Source of the DNA: Lycium barbarum | Lineage: Eukaryota; Streptophyta; Magnoliopsida; Solanales; Solanaceae | Reading direction: 5' to 3' | Assembly: GCF_019175385.1 (NCBI RefSeq) | Contig: NC_083341.1 | Location: forward strand, 18,732,203 to 18,796,202 | Length of the DNA stretch: 64,000 nt | Program-made: the position numbers and the translations under genes | In this document: positions 1 through 12,780 of the stretch, one piece after another | Layout of the letters: the number at the start of each line of letters is the position of its first letter | Position numbering within the stretch: position 1 is the first letter of the stretch | Notes under the pieces: model-generated | What the model was told of the DNA's origin: nothing | Seen by the model: only the letters and a program-made list of their open reading frames with translations | The model's database searches: none

Positions 1-335
1 TTCTTTTGACGGCAACGCTAAAATTAATTTTATTACAGTTCGTTCATTAAACCACGAACTATAATTTATTTTTTACAGTTCGTTGATGTATGGGCGAGTT
101 GCAGTTTTTTTTTTCACAGTTCGTCCATTGGCCGAACTGCAACAGAAATATTTAATTTTTTTTATTAGAGTTCATATAATGACTTGCGAATTACAATAAA
201 ACGAAAAAAAATGTTGTTTACTTTCGGACAGTGTACTTCTTATTCCCAATTTTTTTTTTTTTACTCTTCGTCTTCTTCGTGAAGTCTAGCCCAACAAACT
301 TGTTCTTCCCAAAATTTCCTCTCCCCTATAACCCT
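1..335. other. AT-rich stretch with degenerate repeats, no gene
   Basis: No coding potential. The first 190 bases hold four or five loose copies of a motif around CAGTTCGT, in both orientations (near 38, 75, 116, 133), separated by T-rich runs. This resembles the arm of a fold-back element like the one at 10553-12771, but the window starts inside it and no end can be set. The part from 240 to 335 is pyrimidine-rich with no recognisable feature. Confidence 0.4.
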
Positions 336-380
336 TAATATCTCAAAAGGTCACTCAAGTATGTAGAATTATCTAGTAAA

Positions 381-590
381 GTCATTTAACTTAGTTTTGT
401 ATCAATAAAATCACTTAACTTATGAATTTTCTTTTTCAAAGTCACTTAACTTAGTTTTGTATCAATAAAATCACTCAACTTATAGATTTTTATCTTACAA
501 AGTCACTTGACTTAATTTTGTATCAATAAAATCACTCAACTTATAGATTTTTATCTTACAAAGTCTCTTAAGTTAGATTGATTTTCCCAC
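381..590. repeat. Tandem 60-61 bp repeat in left TIR
   Basis: Three and a half units with period 60-61 bases; each begins near GTCACTTAACTTAG and contains GTATCAATAAAATCACT. Units start at about 381, 441, 502 and 563. The opposite TIR carries a single unit, so the array expanded in one arm only. Confidence 0.75.
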
Positions 591-1083
591 AAAGTCATTA
601 TAACCAAAAACAATAAAAGAGATAATTACATAAACATCCCCTCAAGTTTGGTTATGTAATACTTAATTTCTTCCTTTGTGATTACAATATTACGATTACC
701 TCTCTCATTTTAATTCTCCATAATAATTTTCTTAACTTAATTATTGTTAATATAAAATATTGTGATTTAACTATATTTCCTTTATCATATATTATTTTGC
801 TTAATTAATTTTGTTAAAATTGATTATTTTAGGTCATCAAAAAAAAAAATGACTTGACAAAGTAGAATAATTTTTTATGCCAGGTAGACATGAATTCGAT
901 GCTAAATAATAATACGGAAAAAGGGATAGATTTGCCCCTGTACTCTTTAAAACAAGTTATATTTGCCCTTTGTTATACTTTTTAGATATATTTGTCCGAC
1001 CATTGATATATTTGTCCGACCATTCAACTTTGGGCACATATTTACCCTGAATCGTTAATTACTCTTGTCGCCACTTTTATTAT

Positions 1084-3310
1084 TGTAACAGCCCAGTATT
1101 TTTCCAAGTGTCTTGAATTACTTTCTTATTCATAGTTTATTTAATTTTAGCGGTCTTGTACCAAAGTAGATAATTATGAAATATATTCATATAATATATA
1201 TATATATATATATGTAGATATATTTAGTTGTATATAATTTATAGGATATATTTTATGAAAAGACAGTTAAGTGAATAAGTGGGTTAGGCCATTACTTTGG
1301 TTGCTGGCCACGTTAATAGTAGTGAAGACAAGAAAAGTTTAGATGTGAGTTAATAATTCCCCAATGGTTAGAGGGACTCACGGTTATGATTAGTGGTAGA
1401 TTGATTGATGGTGGGATTTTAAATAAGACAAGATAGGGTTTAAGTGAGAAAAAACAAAGTGGGGCAAGCCCACTCCCTTTTTCTTCTACCACGTCTTAGA
1501 CTGTTACTAGGTATTAGTATAATATTCTGATATTGAGGGGAATAACATAAAACATCAGATGAGAGGTTTTGCTGTGAAAGTGAGGAAGATTAGAATTTCC
1601 AATCGTTAAGTTCAGGTACTGCACTTAGTTCCTTCTATATCCATGTTTCATGAATTGAATTAGGATCTGTAGCACAATTTGTTCTTTATGAGATAATGAC
1701 AAGAATTCATCTTTGGGACGTAATGATTATGGGTGTCATGATTGTGTTCATTAGGCTTTGGGAGTAGAAATATTATTTAATAATAAACAATACCTTTTTA
1801 GATCTTATTTCAACATTGTACAGAGGAATTTGCACCAAAATTTTCAACCCACAAAGTATATGCTTCTGTTAACCTTTTTTTCTTTCCTTGATCAGATAAA
1901 GAATTGCCATTTAGTTCTACTCTCTTCTAGTTTTAATGATAAGAGAAGATTTATAAATTATAACATTAACAGCATAGTGGAAACGTTTTTCAACCAATTG
2001 AGTTGTGGAACATAACGGTGATTAAAGGGATTAGTCTACTAATAGCGTGATAGTTATTGGACTTTGACCCAGGGTTGTCTAAAATTATGGAATCAGTTCC
2101 TTAAACTAATTTGAACCCATTATTTATGTTATTAAATAGATTGAGGCTATTGGAGATCGTTTGAAGAGAATTTGGCGTTTCAAGAGAGGTTTGCATTCCG
2201 GTTATAAGGCAAGTGAGGCTTAAACTCTTAGTTTACTTGCTTTTCATAAAAAACATATGGTTTGTGTTGTATGTATGCATTTAAACCATTTAGTTCGTGT
2301 GAGTGGGCAAGCATGTTCTAAATTAGATAATTTTCAAGTTTTTAAAGTAATGACCGTATGAGTCCTTTAGCGTCATTTCGCTTAAATATATACTATTTAT
2401 ATAAATGTAAAGTTTAGAAGTGGTATTGAATGGATGTATGTTCCACTTATCATATCTTCATAGGGGCATACTTCCACAGGTCCCATTGATGTTCGGTGAG
2501 ATATAGATGCTAGAATTTTAAGTAACCCGGGTAAGATGGGGGTAAATCATGTCCTCTCCGGAAGACGGGGTAAGACATAGACAAATACGTACTATGTCCC
2601 GTGAGCATATGTTCAGATTCAGTGTATTTCATGTATTGCTCGTCCGGGTAAGATGGGGGTAAATAATGCCCTCTCCGGAAAGCGGGGTAAGACATAGATA
2701 AATACGTACTATGTCCCGTGAGCATAGATTCAGATTTAGAGTATTTCATGTTCTGCTTGGTTGTGCTTCATGATTTTAGCTTTAGCTTTAGTGTTTGTAT
2801 ATATTTAATATACTTGTACTGTGTAATTGCTTTTATGCATTATCAGGGATTTCAAAGACTTGCCCCAGGGGTAAGCTGAGAGTGTCGATGATCTTGCTGG
2901 GTCTTTTAGACTCACACTTGTTGATGTTGTATGTGTGTAGGTGTGGTTAACGGTGACCAGGTAGTCGATACTTGATTCATTCCAGCTTTGTTCAGTCCAG
3001 TTCAGTAGAGGTGAGCCACCATTAGATCATGGCGGCCTCTTCTTCTTTAGTTGACTTAGTAGTATTCCGAGTTTCGTCTCGTACTTTTCTATTCAGACTA
3101 GTAGTTCCATGACTTAGACATTTTATGGGGTTTATGGGTAAGACTCAGTATTTGTATTTCGCTTCCGCACTTTTCGTTATATTATGAGACTTTGCGTATT
3201 ATTCATTTTATTCGTTAATTTTCGCATGATTAGCTTAGAGGGTTCGCCTTATGGGTAGAAGCTCGTCAGGTGCCCGGTCACGGCCTGAGTGTCAGATTTG
3301 GGTCGTGACA
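1084..3310. mobile_element. Solo LTR (Gypsy-type, about 2.2 kb)
   Basis: The block starts TGTAACAGCCC and ends GGTCGTGACA, so it has TG...CA ends, and is flanked by a perfect 5-bp TSD, ATTAT (1079-1083 and 3311-3315). There is no internal coding region and no second LTR, so this is an LTR left by recombination. Read on the minus strand it starts TGTCACGACC, as does the solo LTR at 59673, indicating the same family in opposite orientation. LTRs over 2 kb are typical of Tekay/Del-type chromoviruses; that assignment, and transcriptional direction, are inference. It lies inside the long-TIR element. Confidence 0.85.
2527..2760. repeat. Two 117-bp tandem units inside the solo LTR
   Basis: Two consecutive units begin CCGGGTAAGATGGGGG at 2527 and 2644, differing by a handful of substitutions. 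Each contains CTCTCCGGAA and TACGTACTATGTCCCGTGAG. Both are open in one minus frame, giving a repetitive peptide that I regard as fortuitous. Short internal tandem repeats also occur in the related LTR at 60362-60525. Confidence 0.85.
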
Positions 3311-3742
3311 ATTATCCTACATGGCACGTACGTGAGTATTATTTTTTCCCAATTTAAATCCAATCAAATTAAACTAGACTCATCCATTAAACCGATCCAC
3401 TTTGCAAAATAAACACTTCCCAAAGATTACCAAAGACCCTATCCTACTAATCAAGCGGGCTTCAGATTGGAGAACCAATATCAGATCTTTTTATTAAATT
3501 ACGAGATTGAAATGTGATATCTTGAAGAGATTGGCTTCCGTTCTTTAGTTGTTTGCACCATATATACTCGGGGATAGAAATGAGGGAATATCTACGACTG
3601 ATCTTTATACATTTGACATTTCATTCATGATGACAAAGATGGTACATGTTCTTTCCCTAAACCAAAGACTCCAACATTTTGGTGTCAATATAAAAGCAGA
3701 TGCAAGACATTAAGCAAGTGAATATATATATAATACCATTAC

Positions 3743-4650
3743 TAGGGGTGTACAAAGTAAACCGACAAACCGCACTAAACCGATAAATCGAGAAAAAAAC
3801 TTAACTAGTGGTTTGGTTTGACTTGGTTTGGTGTTGAGAAAAAAACCCGATCATAATTGGTTTGGTTTGGTTTTAACTAAAAAAAGTCAAACCGAACCAA
3901 ACCAACCCGACATTACATGTATTAAATTTTTAAAATATTTTATACATAAAAATATTTATTTGTAATGGAATTTATAAATATTTCTTTTATTTTTTCGTAG
4001 TTTTTTTTTTATCTATTATCATATTATTCAAGCTTGAACTTAGAATTTTGAATGTCAATAAGTTTTATATCCTATGGATATTTGTAACTCAAATAAAGTT
4101 CAAACCAAAACCAGCTCAACACTAACAAAAGAAATTCAATTTACCACTAGGAATGACAATAATGTTGGATATCTATTATTTAGTTTTGCATAATTAGTTT
4201 AGAGAGTGAAAATACATAACTTAAGTTTTTTTCTTTGTCATGTAATTAATACTTATTAGCCGTGCTTATTTTAGCATGACTTAGTATTTTTAGATAATGG
4301 TCATTTTCTTTATGGCTTGTTAATTAGCAATATTTATTTTAACCGATTTTATTAGTTTTTGTTGAATATTTTAATACAATGTCATCACTCTTTTCACATT
4401 TTGTGTTATTTTCTTAAGAAACACCTTAGTTATATAGTTGTATCTTACTAGGACTAAAGAAATATTTGAAGTAAAAGTTATACGTATTGTATCAATACTA
4501 TTCTAAAAAAAAAAATCCGAAGAACCCGAGATTGAAACCCCGAATTTTATTGGTTGGGTTTGGTTTGGTGTATAAATTTAAAAACCCGACGCAATTGGTT
4601 TGATATGATATTTAAAAAATCCAAATCAACCCGGTCCATGTACACCCCTA
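3743..4650. mobile_element. hAT-type non-autonomous element, 908 bp
   Basis: Perfect terminal inverted repeats TAGGGGTGTACA / TGTACACCCCTA are flanked by a perfect 8-bp TSD, ACCATTAC (3735-3742 and 4651-4658). Subterminal regions are rich in AACCGA and TTGGTTTGGTTT repeats. There is no transposase, so movement must have depended on an autonomous hAT elsewhere. It is nested in the long-TIR element. Confidence 0.9.
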
Positions 4651-4837
4651 ACCATTACTCCTTTGTGACAATAAATGCAAACTTTTACATACCCGTTATC
4701 AACAAGCTACACTTGAGGCTGAATCGATAACTCCTTTACCAAACCTAATTACCGCAAAAAGTCCATAAGAGTAAAGATGGGTTGTTTTCTCACGCAAAAA
4801 TGCAAACACCTGATATACAAAGCAACTCATCAAAGTC

Positions 4838-5415
4838 GAGCCTGTGCACAAATCGGTTCGGTTCGATTTTGGCCATCACCGAGTTGAGATTTCGAATTTC
4901 GGCTTTCTAAAATTCTCAACCAAACTCGATCCATTCTAGGTACAATTTGATTCGTTTTTTATTGTTTCGGTTCGGTTACACAAATCGATTTGTTCGGTTT
5001 ATTCGAAATTTAAACAAGCAACTATTTCATTTCAATTTTAGAGTAAACATAACAAAAAATAATGAGATCCTAAACTTGCAGCCTTATAACCAAGACATTA
5101 ACCAAGAAAAAACCATAAACTTGCAAGCATAATATCATAAAAATAGCAAAACAAGAGCTTGACAACTTGTGCAAGCATACAAATCCGCCAACGTAACACC
5201 ACATTACATATACCAAATTAGTCATATTAGTCACTAGTGGCATACAAATTCGGTTTGTTCAGATCGGTTCGGTTGATAATTGAAGCAAACCGTATCCGAA
5301 CCGTTAAACCGTAATATTTTACAATTGCATTTGTAAATCAAAATCGAATTGTATTATCCAAATTGATTCGAATCGGTTCGGAAATTCGGATTGAACCGAT
5401 TAGTGCACAGGCCTA
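4838..5415. mobile_element. hAT-type MITE, 578 bp
   Basis: Terminal repeats GAGCCTGTGCAC (left) and GTGCACAGGCCTA (right) are flanked by the 8-bp TSD TCAAAGTC (4830-4837 and 5416-5423). Subterminal ends are rich in TCGGTTCGG-type repeats. The open frame at 4947-5132 inside it has no recognisable domain and is not reported as a gene. Confidence 0.8.
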
Positions 5416-5802
5416 TCAAAGTCAACACCACCATCACCCTTAAATCCGCCACCAATTTCCCAAATCTGATATACAAAACTGTTTGGCTGACATGGAAATA
5501 ATATACAATTAATTAGGCAAAATAATATAAGATAAAGGACAGATTGGTTAAATTAAATTTTATTTATATTAATAATAATTAAATTAAAAGAATTATTACC
5601 CAAAAAAATTAAAATAAGAGAGGTAAGCATAATATTATAAACCACAGAGGAAGTAAGTATTACATAACCAAACTCGAGGGGAGGTTTATGTAAACTTTGT
5701 AAGAAAAAATTCATAAGTTGAATGACTTTATTGATACAAAACTAAGTTAAGTGACTTTACTAGATAATTTCACATATTTGAGTGACTTTTTGAGATATTT
5801 AC

Positions 5803-6102
5803 TCTAAAACTATTCGTTTTTCCAAAATTTTGATAGAGACGGGCCAAAATACAAGTTTTTTCTGCAATTTTGACGTCAATCTTCCTCCGATTTTTTATTT
5901 TTTTTTGCATTAATAATTTAAGTTATTCATTTTAGATCTACAATATTTGATTAGTCATTGTAGATGTACAATATTTGATATTTTTATATATTTTTTTTAA
6001 TTGTACGTAGTTACTGATACAAAAGTGCATGACTTAGTTTAATATGACATGTTGTTAACTAAAAAACAAGGGAGAAAAAAGTAGATTCATCCTTTCCATA
6101 AT
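5803..6102. other. AT-rich spacer, nothing recognised
   Basis: The stretch between the long-TIR element and the next hAT-like element is AT-rich. It includes two near copies of a TTGTAGATGTACAATATTTGAT-like phrase (near 5937 and 5959) but no gene or TE end. Confidence 0.5.
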
Positions 6103-6697
6103 CAGGAGCGCTCAACGAAATTAGTGGCCTAAAGCCAAATCATAATAAGATGCCTTAAGTTTATTAATAAAATAATTTTTTTCATTAACAATTTTGTACA
6201 TATCTTGATTTTTCGATAGACTATATGCTAGCTGCCACCGTAACTTTACTTACAAATGCTTGTTTACTATTTTCTTTTAAAGAAAAATACTATTTCTTTA
6301 TATAATCCGCTTACTCTAATAATAGCAATTCATTTATCATTAAGGATATGTCAACATAATTTAATACATTTTTAATAGTTGTCCATTTAATTTGAAGTGA
6401 ATAGTGACTTCAAATTAAAATAATCAATTCTAAAAAAATACTACAATTTCTTTTGAAAAAAAAAAACTCTTTTATCCAATATGGTCATCAAATTAGTCAT
6501 TTTATACATACGTATTTGTTATGAAATTTGAGTTGTTTATCTGAAAATCATCTATCACATTAAAAAATTATAATATCTTTTTTATTAATAATATTTTATG
6601 ATATATAAATAATATATAAAACAATAAATTTTGGGGCCCTCAGTTTTGGGGGGCCTAAGGCAGTTATCGTAGTTGCCTCCCCATTGAGACGGCACTG
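6103..6697. mobile_element. Degraded hAT-type MITE
   Basis: The left end CAGGAGCGCTCAACG and right end GAGACGGCACTG form imperfect TIRs, with GCCTAAAGCC near the left and GGGGCCTAAGGC near the right, as in the element at 25806-26615. The candidate TSD is TCCATAAT (6095-6102) against CCCATGAT (6698-6705), 6 of 8 matching. The open frames here on the minus strand show no domain and are considered chance. Confidence 0.6.
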
Positions 6698-6705
6698 CCC
6701 ATGAT

Positions 6706-7218
6706 AATATACTTTTAACATAAGAATTCGCCTTGCAATAGCGACATCTAGTAAGGATATAGCAAGACACACAAACAACACATTTGAAATAGAAAGCCAA
6801 ACTAAAAAACACAATGACCCACAAATAACAAAAGGATACCAAAAAAGAACATAAAAGAATCAAAAGACAAATTCTTGAAAAAATAAATTAACGAGAAGAA
6901 AACCCCACCAAAGACTCAGTGAACTATGAGCAATGAAGAAAAAGCAGAGGCGTTTGTACTGAATTAAGCAAAAGCAAATAGGATTAAAGACAAGAAAATG
7001 AGGTTTACATGCAAGTAAGCAGTGGTTAAGGAACCACTGAGATTAGTTGTAAATTTTAGGAGGAAAAAAGCTTTCCCTTTTTGTCTGTCTTGCAATTTAT
7101 TCAAGTAACGTTAGAATTGCCGTTCGCTGAGCATATTTTGAGCTGTCATTTCAATTAATAAAGTATTGTTAAAATCGATTAACTAAAAAAACTTAACTAA
7201 CTGCACCATATTATAGGT
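6706..7218. other. Spacer upstream of the PMD pseudogene
   Basis: No gene or complete TE recognised. If the PMD pseudogene was once transcribed, its promoter and 5' UTR would lie here. I see no convincing TATA box at a sensible distance from the ATG at 7219. Confidence 0.4.
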
Positions 7219-7396
7219 ATGGATCGTTCAAGAGTGACTATACCTCCCGGTCCAGAAGAGTAAGATGTGCTAATACTCCAGCAGAACCATCGATCCCAGG
7301 GTGTGTGGGAGGGACCTTGACTGGATAGGAAACGTGTGTAACTCCATGCCGAACAGATTTTGAATTCTGACATTACGTGAGGCAGCACCCTTTGCA

Positions 7397-7584
7397 CAGT
7401 GGCGGAGCCAGAATTTTTACTAAGGGGTGTCAAAATATAAAAAAATAAATTCACGAAGAAGCCAAGGAGTGTCAATATGTAATAAATATGCATAAAAATA
7501 AAAAATTTACCTAGCTACATAGTGTAATTTTCCGACGAAGGGGTGTCAACCGACACCCCTCAGCTACATGTGGCTCCGCCACTG
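7397..7584. mobile_element. hAT-type MITE, 188 bp, inside PMD coding sequence
   Basis: TIRs CAGTGGCGGAGCCA / TGGCTCCGCCACTG are flanked by a perfect 8-bp TSD, CCTTTGCA (7389-7396 and 7585-7592). Removing the element and one TSD restores a continuous PMD-like stretch. Related ends occur at 8606-8793, and a truncated relative lies near 35112-35163. Confidence 0.9.
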
Positions 7585-8517
7585 CCTTTGCATACCCCAT
7601 CCTCAATTACTTTGGGAGATGTGGATTTAGGAGAGTTTTAGAGGTAGGATATGTGCAATTTGATGAAGGAATCATCACTGCACTTATTGAGAGATGGCCC
7701 CTAGAGACGCATACATTCCATATGCGCGCAGGCGAATGTACCATTATATTTTAGGATGTCGAGGTCTTATTTGGCATGGTCGTAGATGGTGACCCGTTTT
7801 TGCAGAATGGTGCTAGACTAAAAAAAACCAGGGTGGCAGCAGTTGATGTACGAGCTTACTAGTTGGCTACCCGAAGAGAGATTCATTAAAGGTAATACTT
7901 GTTTAAAGTAAAAGCATTAATTAATTACATGGATAACTTGGATCATATTACAAACGATACCGATGAGATTGTGGTGCAATGGAGGGTCGGGTTATACCTG
8001 CTATGGCTGTTTGGTGGCACAATATTCCCTGATAATTCAGGTGCAAGGCTTAGCTTAGACTTTTTGCTTGACATGGTGGACCTTGATGCAATGGGTAGGC
8101 AAGCTTGAGGAGCAGTGTCATTATCATACTTGTACAATTCTCTATGTCGTGCTTCAATAACGAATGTCTGTGATGTTTGTGAATTTGTTTCCTTGTTGTA
8201 TGTACGTGACTTTCAATATTAAGTTGTTCTATTTTTATCATCTGTCATATCTGATAGTTACAATCTTATTATATTTTAATTTACTTAATACAGGTATGGG
8301 CTTGGGAGCGACCTATCCCAATGCAGCCATCACTATGTCCTCCAAGAGTAACGAGCGAGATACGGTATTTGCATAAAAGTGAACTCGGCGTGGAAACAAC
8401 GAAAATGAGGCGCGAAATGTGCTAGCACTTTGTAGGAATTGTTAGACGACCTAATTGATGATCAGCTATTTCCCTTGTAAAATTTGTGAAGCTGTAATTT
8501 GATAAGAAATTTACAAA

Positions 8518-8563
8518 TAATAATAATAATAATAATAATAACAACAATAATAATAATAATAAT
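8518..8563. repeat. (AAT)n microsatellite
   Basis: About 15 units of AAT/AAC interrupted by ACAACAATA. It produces spurious poly-Ile reading frames on both strands. Confidence 0.85.
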
Positions 8564-8605
8564 GATGATTCTATTTATTGCCTCTGCGATAGAATTACTG
8601 TTGTG

Positions 8606-8793
8606 CAGGGGCAGACCTAGTAAGCAGCCAGGGGGTTCATCCGAACCCCCTTCGGCGAAAAATTGCACTGTATATACAAGGTAAAAATTATTTTTTATGT
8701 ATATATAGTAGATGTTGAACCCCCTTAGCTTCTTCATTTATGGTTTCTTTATATTTTTGAACCCCCTTGGCATAAATCCTGGCTCCGCCACTG
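8606..8793. mobile_element. hAT-type MITE, 188 bp
   Basis: Left end CAGGGGCAGACCTAG, right end CTGGCTCCGCCACTG, flanked by an 8-bp TSD with one mismatch (CTGTTGTG 8598-8605, CTGTCGTG 8794-8801). Internal GAACCCCCTT phrases occur three times. It sits in the degraded third intron of the PMD pseudogene and has the same length as the MITE at 7397, though the interior differs. Confidence 0.85.
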
Positions 8794-9138
8794 CTGTCGT
8801 GAATTGTACATAGTTTACGTAGGACTCCATTTATATATAAGGACTTAGTAATTATTAGACTACTAGATAGCCTGTGCTCGTGCTGAGCACGGGCCTACGC
8901 CCCAGAACTTGTTAATGCCCATCTTCAAGATTACCAAATGATCCAACGAAAATAATACTATAATACTTGTTCTATTGTTTAGCAGGATTACTAAAAAGAA
9001 AAATAATGTTATAAGTAATACTTATCAATCTAATGAAATATGTATTGACACATTAGAGTTTCATACTATGTGCATTGATTTGAGGAACAACATTAGACAT
9101 ATATGGGATATGCATTTACTACACAATAAGTTTAAATA

Positions 9139-9366
9139 CTCCCAATTTAAGTGTCTTAGTTTGACTGGACACAACGTTTAATGAATAAAAAGAGACTCTT
9201 GAATCTTATGGTCCTAAATTAAAGATGTGTGTAATGTACTAAAATGTCCTTTGAATCCAGTGGTTTTAAACTTGCCACATATGATATTTGAATCGTCAAC
9301 TTACTAAATATAGATACAGGCAATCTAGACCAAAAAAGAAAGTAAGACACTCAAATTGGGATGAAG
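9139..9366. mobile_element. Stowaway-like MITE
   Basis: Inverted ends ACTCCCAATTTAAGTGTCTTAG and AAGACACTCAAATTGGGATGAAGT are bounded by TA dinucleotides. The core TTTGACTGGACACAACGTTTAA is shared with the better preserved element at 39974-40221. It lies in the same PMD intron. Confidence 0.65.
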
Positions 9367-9369
9367 TAT

Positions 9370-10543
9370 ATACTATTTACATATTGATTAGTCATCTTGC
9401 GTGCAAGTTTCCATTTGTAGAGGCATCTGGAAATAATCCTGTAGGAAGTAAGAAAACAAATTTTAACCATCAAGACAAAAACGGAAAATAACCCACATAA
9501 ATCCAATTTCAATTAAACAGTGCTTCTAGCTTTAAGTGTAGATTTTTCTGCCAAGTGAAAGCTTCTTTCGAGGAATGAATTCAATTACTTAAAACGAACT
9601 ACTCCGTTCCATTTAATGTTGTATTGAGATACCAAATGATATCATATCAGTACATAAATACTATGCTAGAACCTCACAGAAAGAGGTACCAAGGGTGGGA
9701 AAATAAAGATAAGTATGCAAGGATCAGAGAAATGCCCTTAGCAATCAAAACATGTACAGTAACATATATAATGAAGGGAACAGGTTACTAAATAGTACAA
9801 CATGGTGAATGTACAATAAATGTATTAATTAAGCTAACAATATTGTCCTACAAGTAATATGTATTTTGAAATACATTCAGCGATTCCTCTCCGTTCAAAA
9901 GTAATAGAAATTAATGATTTTGAATCATTCAAACATTTTTAATTCTATTGCAGTTTTCCCTTAAACTGCACTTATGGGTGAAAATGCTCTTTAACATCTG
10001 TCTTTACTTCTACTCTACTGCATTCAACTAATGTTTATTTTGTTGAGAAATTTGTCATTTTCAAGTCACAAAGCAGCTATAACAGGCCTTAAGAATCCTT
10101 CCATGACAATATAATCAAAGGCAAAGTATGCTCATGGACACCAAAGGAAAGCTACTAAGCACCACTATTCTGAAAACAACAGAGTCGCCTTTTATATAAA
10201 GTTTTAAGTATCCATGTAGGTGTTTCATATGGATATCAAAAGGAATCTTTGTAAGTGAGCATTTTATGTGAATCATATTAGACAGGGCAGGCAACTTATT
10301 GCACAAGACAAATATTATGGGGAAAGATACGAGCAAAAGATTCAATTACCACATTAATTGGATGTTTTTCCCAAAAACATTTCTCCATTGTCTGTTTGTC
10401 CATGTTAAATACTTCTCTCATAAGGCCTTTAAGGTCCCACGAATGAGCAGTTAGGCGATAGAAGCTAGCACATAGACACTAAACCTAAATTAGGTAAAGA
10501 GCAAGTTAGATCAAGTAAAGTGTCTACTGTCCGGACAGGCTAT
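9370..10543. other. PMD intron sequence, no gene
   Basis: Ordinary AT-rich sequence. The minus-strand open frame at 10115-10345 shows no domain or codon bias that I can support. No TSD-flanked insertion was found. Confidence 0.45.
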
Positions 10544-11007
10544 AGTGCAAAGAGAAATCGGAGCCAAAATGGCATATTTTTACAGCAATTAGACCAAAAT
10601 AGGTTGTCTTTTTTTTTTTATACCCAAATGGGTATTTCGTTGATCATTCAACGAAATACCCTAGTTACTGTTCATAGCAGCAACTCTTTTTTTTTTTTTT
10701 TGCTATTTCGTGGATTGTTCCACGAAATAGTTTTTTTTTTTTTTTTTTAATTTCGTGAAAACAATGATTTTTTTTTTACATATCATGACACAATCCACGA
10801 AATAGATGTTTTTTTATTTTATTTCGTGAATAAAAAAAGAAATAGGAAATTATAATTTTTTTTTTTTGTTTTTGCATTTCGTGTATTAAAAAACGAAATA
10901 GGATAAATTTTTTTCTAATTTCGTTCGTATAAAAAGGAAATTGGAAAATATATATATATATTTTGCATTTCGTGTATTAAAAAACGAAATAGGAAAATAA
11001 AAAATAG

Positions 11008-11043
<36 letters not shown>

Positions 11044-11938
11044 CATTCATGTACCAATGAAATATTTCGTGGATTGTTCCACGAAATGCAAAATAAAAAA
11101 TAAAAAAAAAACATATTTCGTGGATTGTTCCACGAAATGCAAAAAAAAAAAACAGTTTTATTTATATTAACGAAACTGTTTTATTTTTTAATTTAAAACT
11201 GTTTTTTTATTTATTTATTTTGCATTTCGTGGAACAATCCACGAAATATAAAAAAAAACAGTTTTTTTATATATTTTTGAAATTGATCATATATATATAT
11301 ATATTCCAAATTGATTAAAAGCCATTTTTAAATTTTTTTAAAATATATTTTTCAAAAAACTTAGTGTTTAACTGTAAGGTTATTTTAGTCAACTTTATAT
11401 ATCGAGAAAATTAGTCAGCTTTATTTTCAAAAATTGAAACCGCAGAAGTGAAATTGACATTCACAGATACATTATCCCTGGATTTTTACGTTGAAATCTA
11501 TTGCGTATCATCATCTTATAAGTAAATAAAACTGAAAATTTCATGCCAATTTGGGGGAAAATTGAAATTGAATGTGATAAAAGGCGTTTTTTTAAAAATC
11601 GGCTCGGCCAAACCGCCTTGCGGCTATTTGTGTGCATAGATCTCGGAAAAATACCCAAAATCAAAAAAAAAATCGCGTAAATCGGACGTCCGAGCGCAAA
11701 GTTATGACCATCTAAAGTTTGACGACTTTACAACTAGTTTTTCTCCCTATATTTTTTAGAATTATATTTATATTTAAAATAAAGTTATGTCTTGACTTTA
11801 CAACTATTTTTTTTTTCGTTTATTAAAAAACGAAATAAGATTTTTTTTTATTTCGTGAATATATAAATGTTTTTATAAATGAAACACAAATATATATATA
11901 TATATATATATTCATCCTATTTCATTGGTACATGAATG

Positions 11939-12038
<100 letters not shown>

Positions 12039-12236
12039 CTATTTTTTATTTTCCTATTTCGTTTTTTAATACACGAAATGCAAAATATATATATATATAT
12101 ATATGTATATAATTTCCTATTTCGTTTTTTTATTCACTAAATACAAAAAAAAAAAAAAAAAAACCTATTTCGTTCATTAGATTACGAAATGCAAAAAAAA
12201 TAAAAAAAATAAATCAATTTCCTTCATTAATACACG

Positions 12237-12239
<3 letters not shown>

Positions 12240-12332
<93 letters not shown>
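12240..12332. repeat. (AT)n array, about 93 bp
   Basis: Second long AT array in the right arm of the fold-back element. The corresponding left-arm position (near 11010-11042) has only about 33 bp of AT, so the arrays have drifted independently. Confidence 0.9.
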
Positions 12333-12333
<1 letters not shown>

Positions 12334-12780
12334 CAATTTCCTTTTTATACGAACGAAATTAGAAAACAATTTATCCTATTTCGTTTTTTAATACACGAAA
12401 TGCAAAAACAAAAAAAAAATTATAATTTCCTATTTCTTTTTTTATTCACGAAATAAAATAAAAAAACATCTATTTCGTGGATTGTGTCATGATATGTAAA
12501 AAAAAAATCATTTTTTTCACGAAATTAAAAAAAAAAAAAAAAAAACTATTTCGTGGATTGTTCCACGAAATGCAAAAAAAAATTAAAAAAAAAAACTATT
12601 TCGTGGAACAATCCACGAAATAGCAAAAAAAAAAAAAAGAGTTGCTGCTATGAACAGTAACTGGGGTATTTCGTTGAATGATCAACGAAATACCCATTTG
12701 GGTATAAAAAAAAAAAGACAGTCTATTTTGGTCTAATTGCTGTAAAAATATGTCATTTTGGCTCCGGACTCAGTGCAAAG

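Larger units (their letters stand above)
336..5802. mobile_element. Non-autonomous DNA transposon with long terminal inverted repeats
   Basis: The left arm (about 336-810) is matched in inverted orientation by the right arm (about 5508-5802). The outer 100 bases, with the AATATCTCAAAA / TTTTGAGATATT ends and the TAGTAAAGTCA block, match closely; further in, the TACATAAAC.TCCCCTC.AGTTTGG block also matches in inverted order. The left arm is longer because it carries extra tandem units. No transposase is visible. Subtracting three nested insertions (a solo LTR and two hAT elements, each with its TSD) leaves a core of about 1.7 kb. Long TIRs suggest a MULE-like element, but I could not find a clean TSD, so superfamily and exact ends are inference. 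Confidence 0.65.

Noticed and set aside
1758..2015. 85-codon plus-strand frame in the first solo LTR
   Set aside because: No domain, no repeat in the related LTR that I could see, and composition equal to the surrounding AT-rich DNA.
2510..2749. Minus-strand frame with two near-identical 39-residue units
   Set aside because: It is the 117-bp tandem repeat of the solo LTR; a period divisible by three keeps any open frame open.
8462..8737. Poly-Ile proteins on both strands
   Set aside because: Translations of the (AAT)n microsatellite, running into a hAT MITE.
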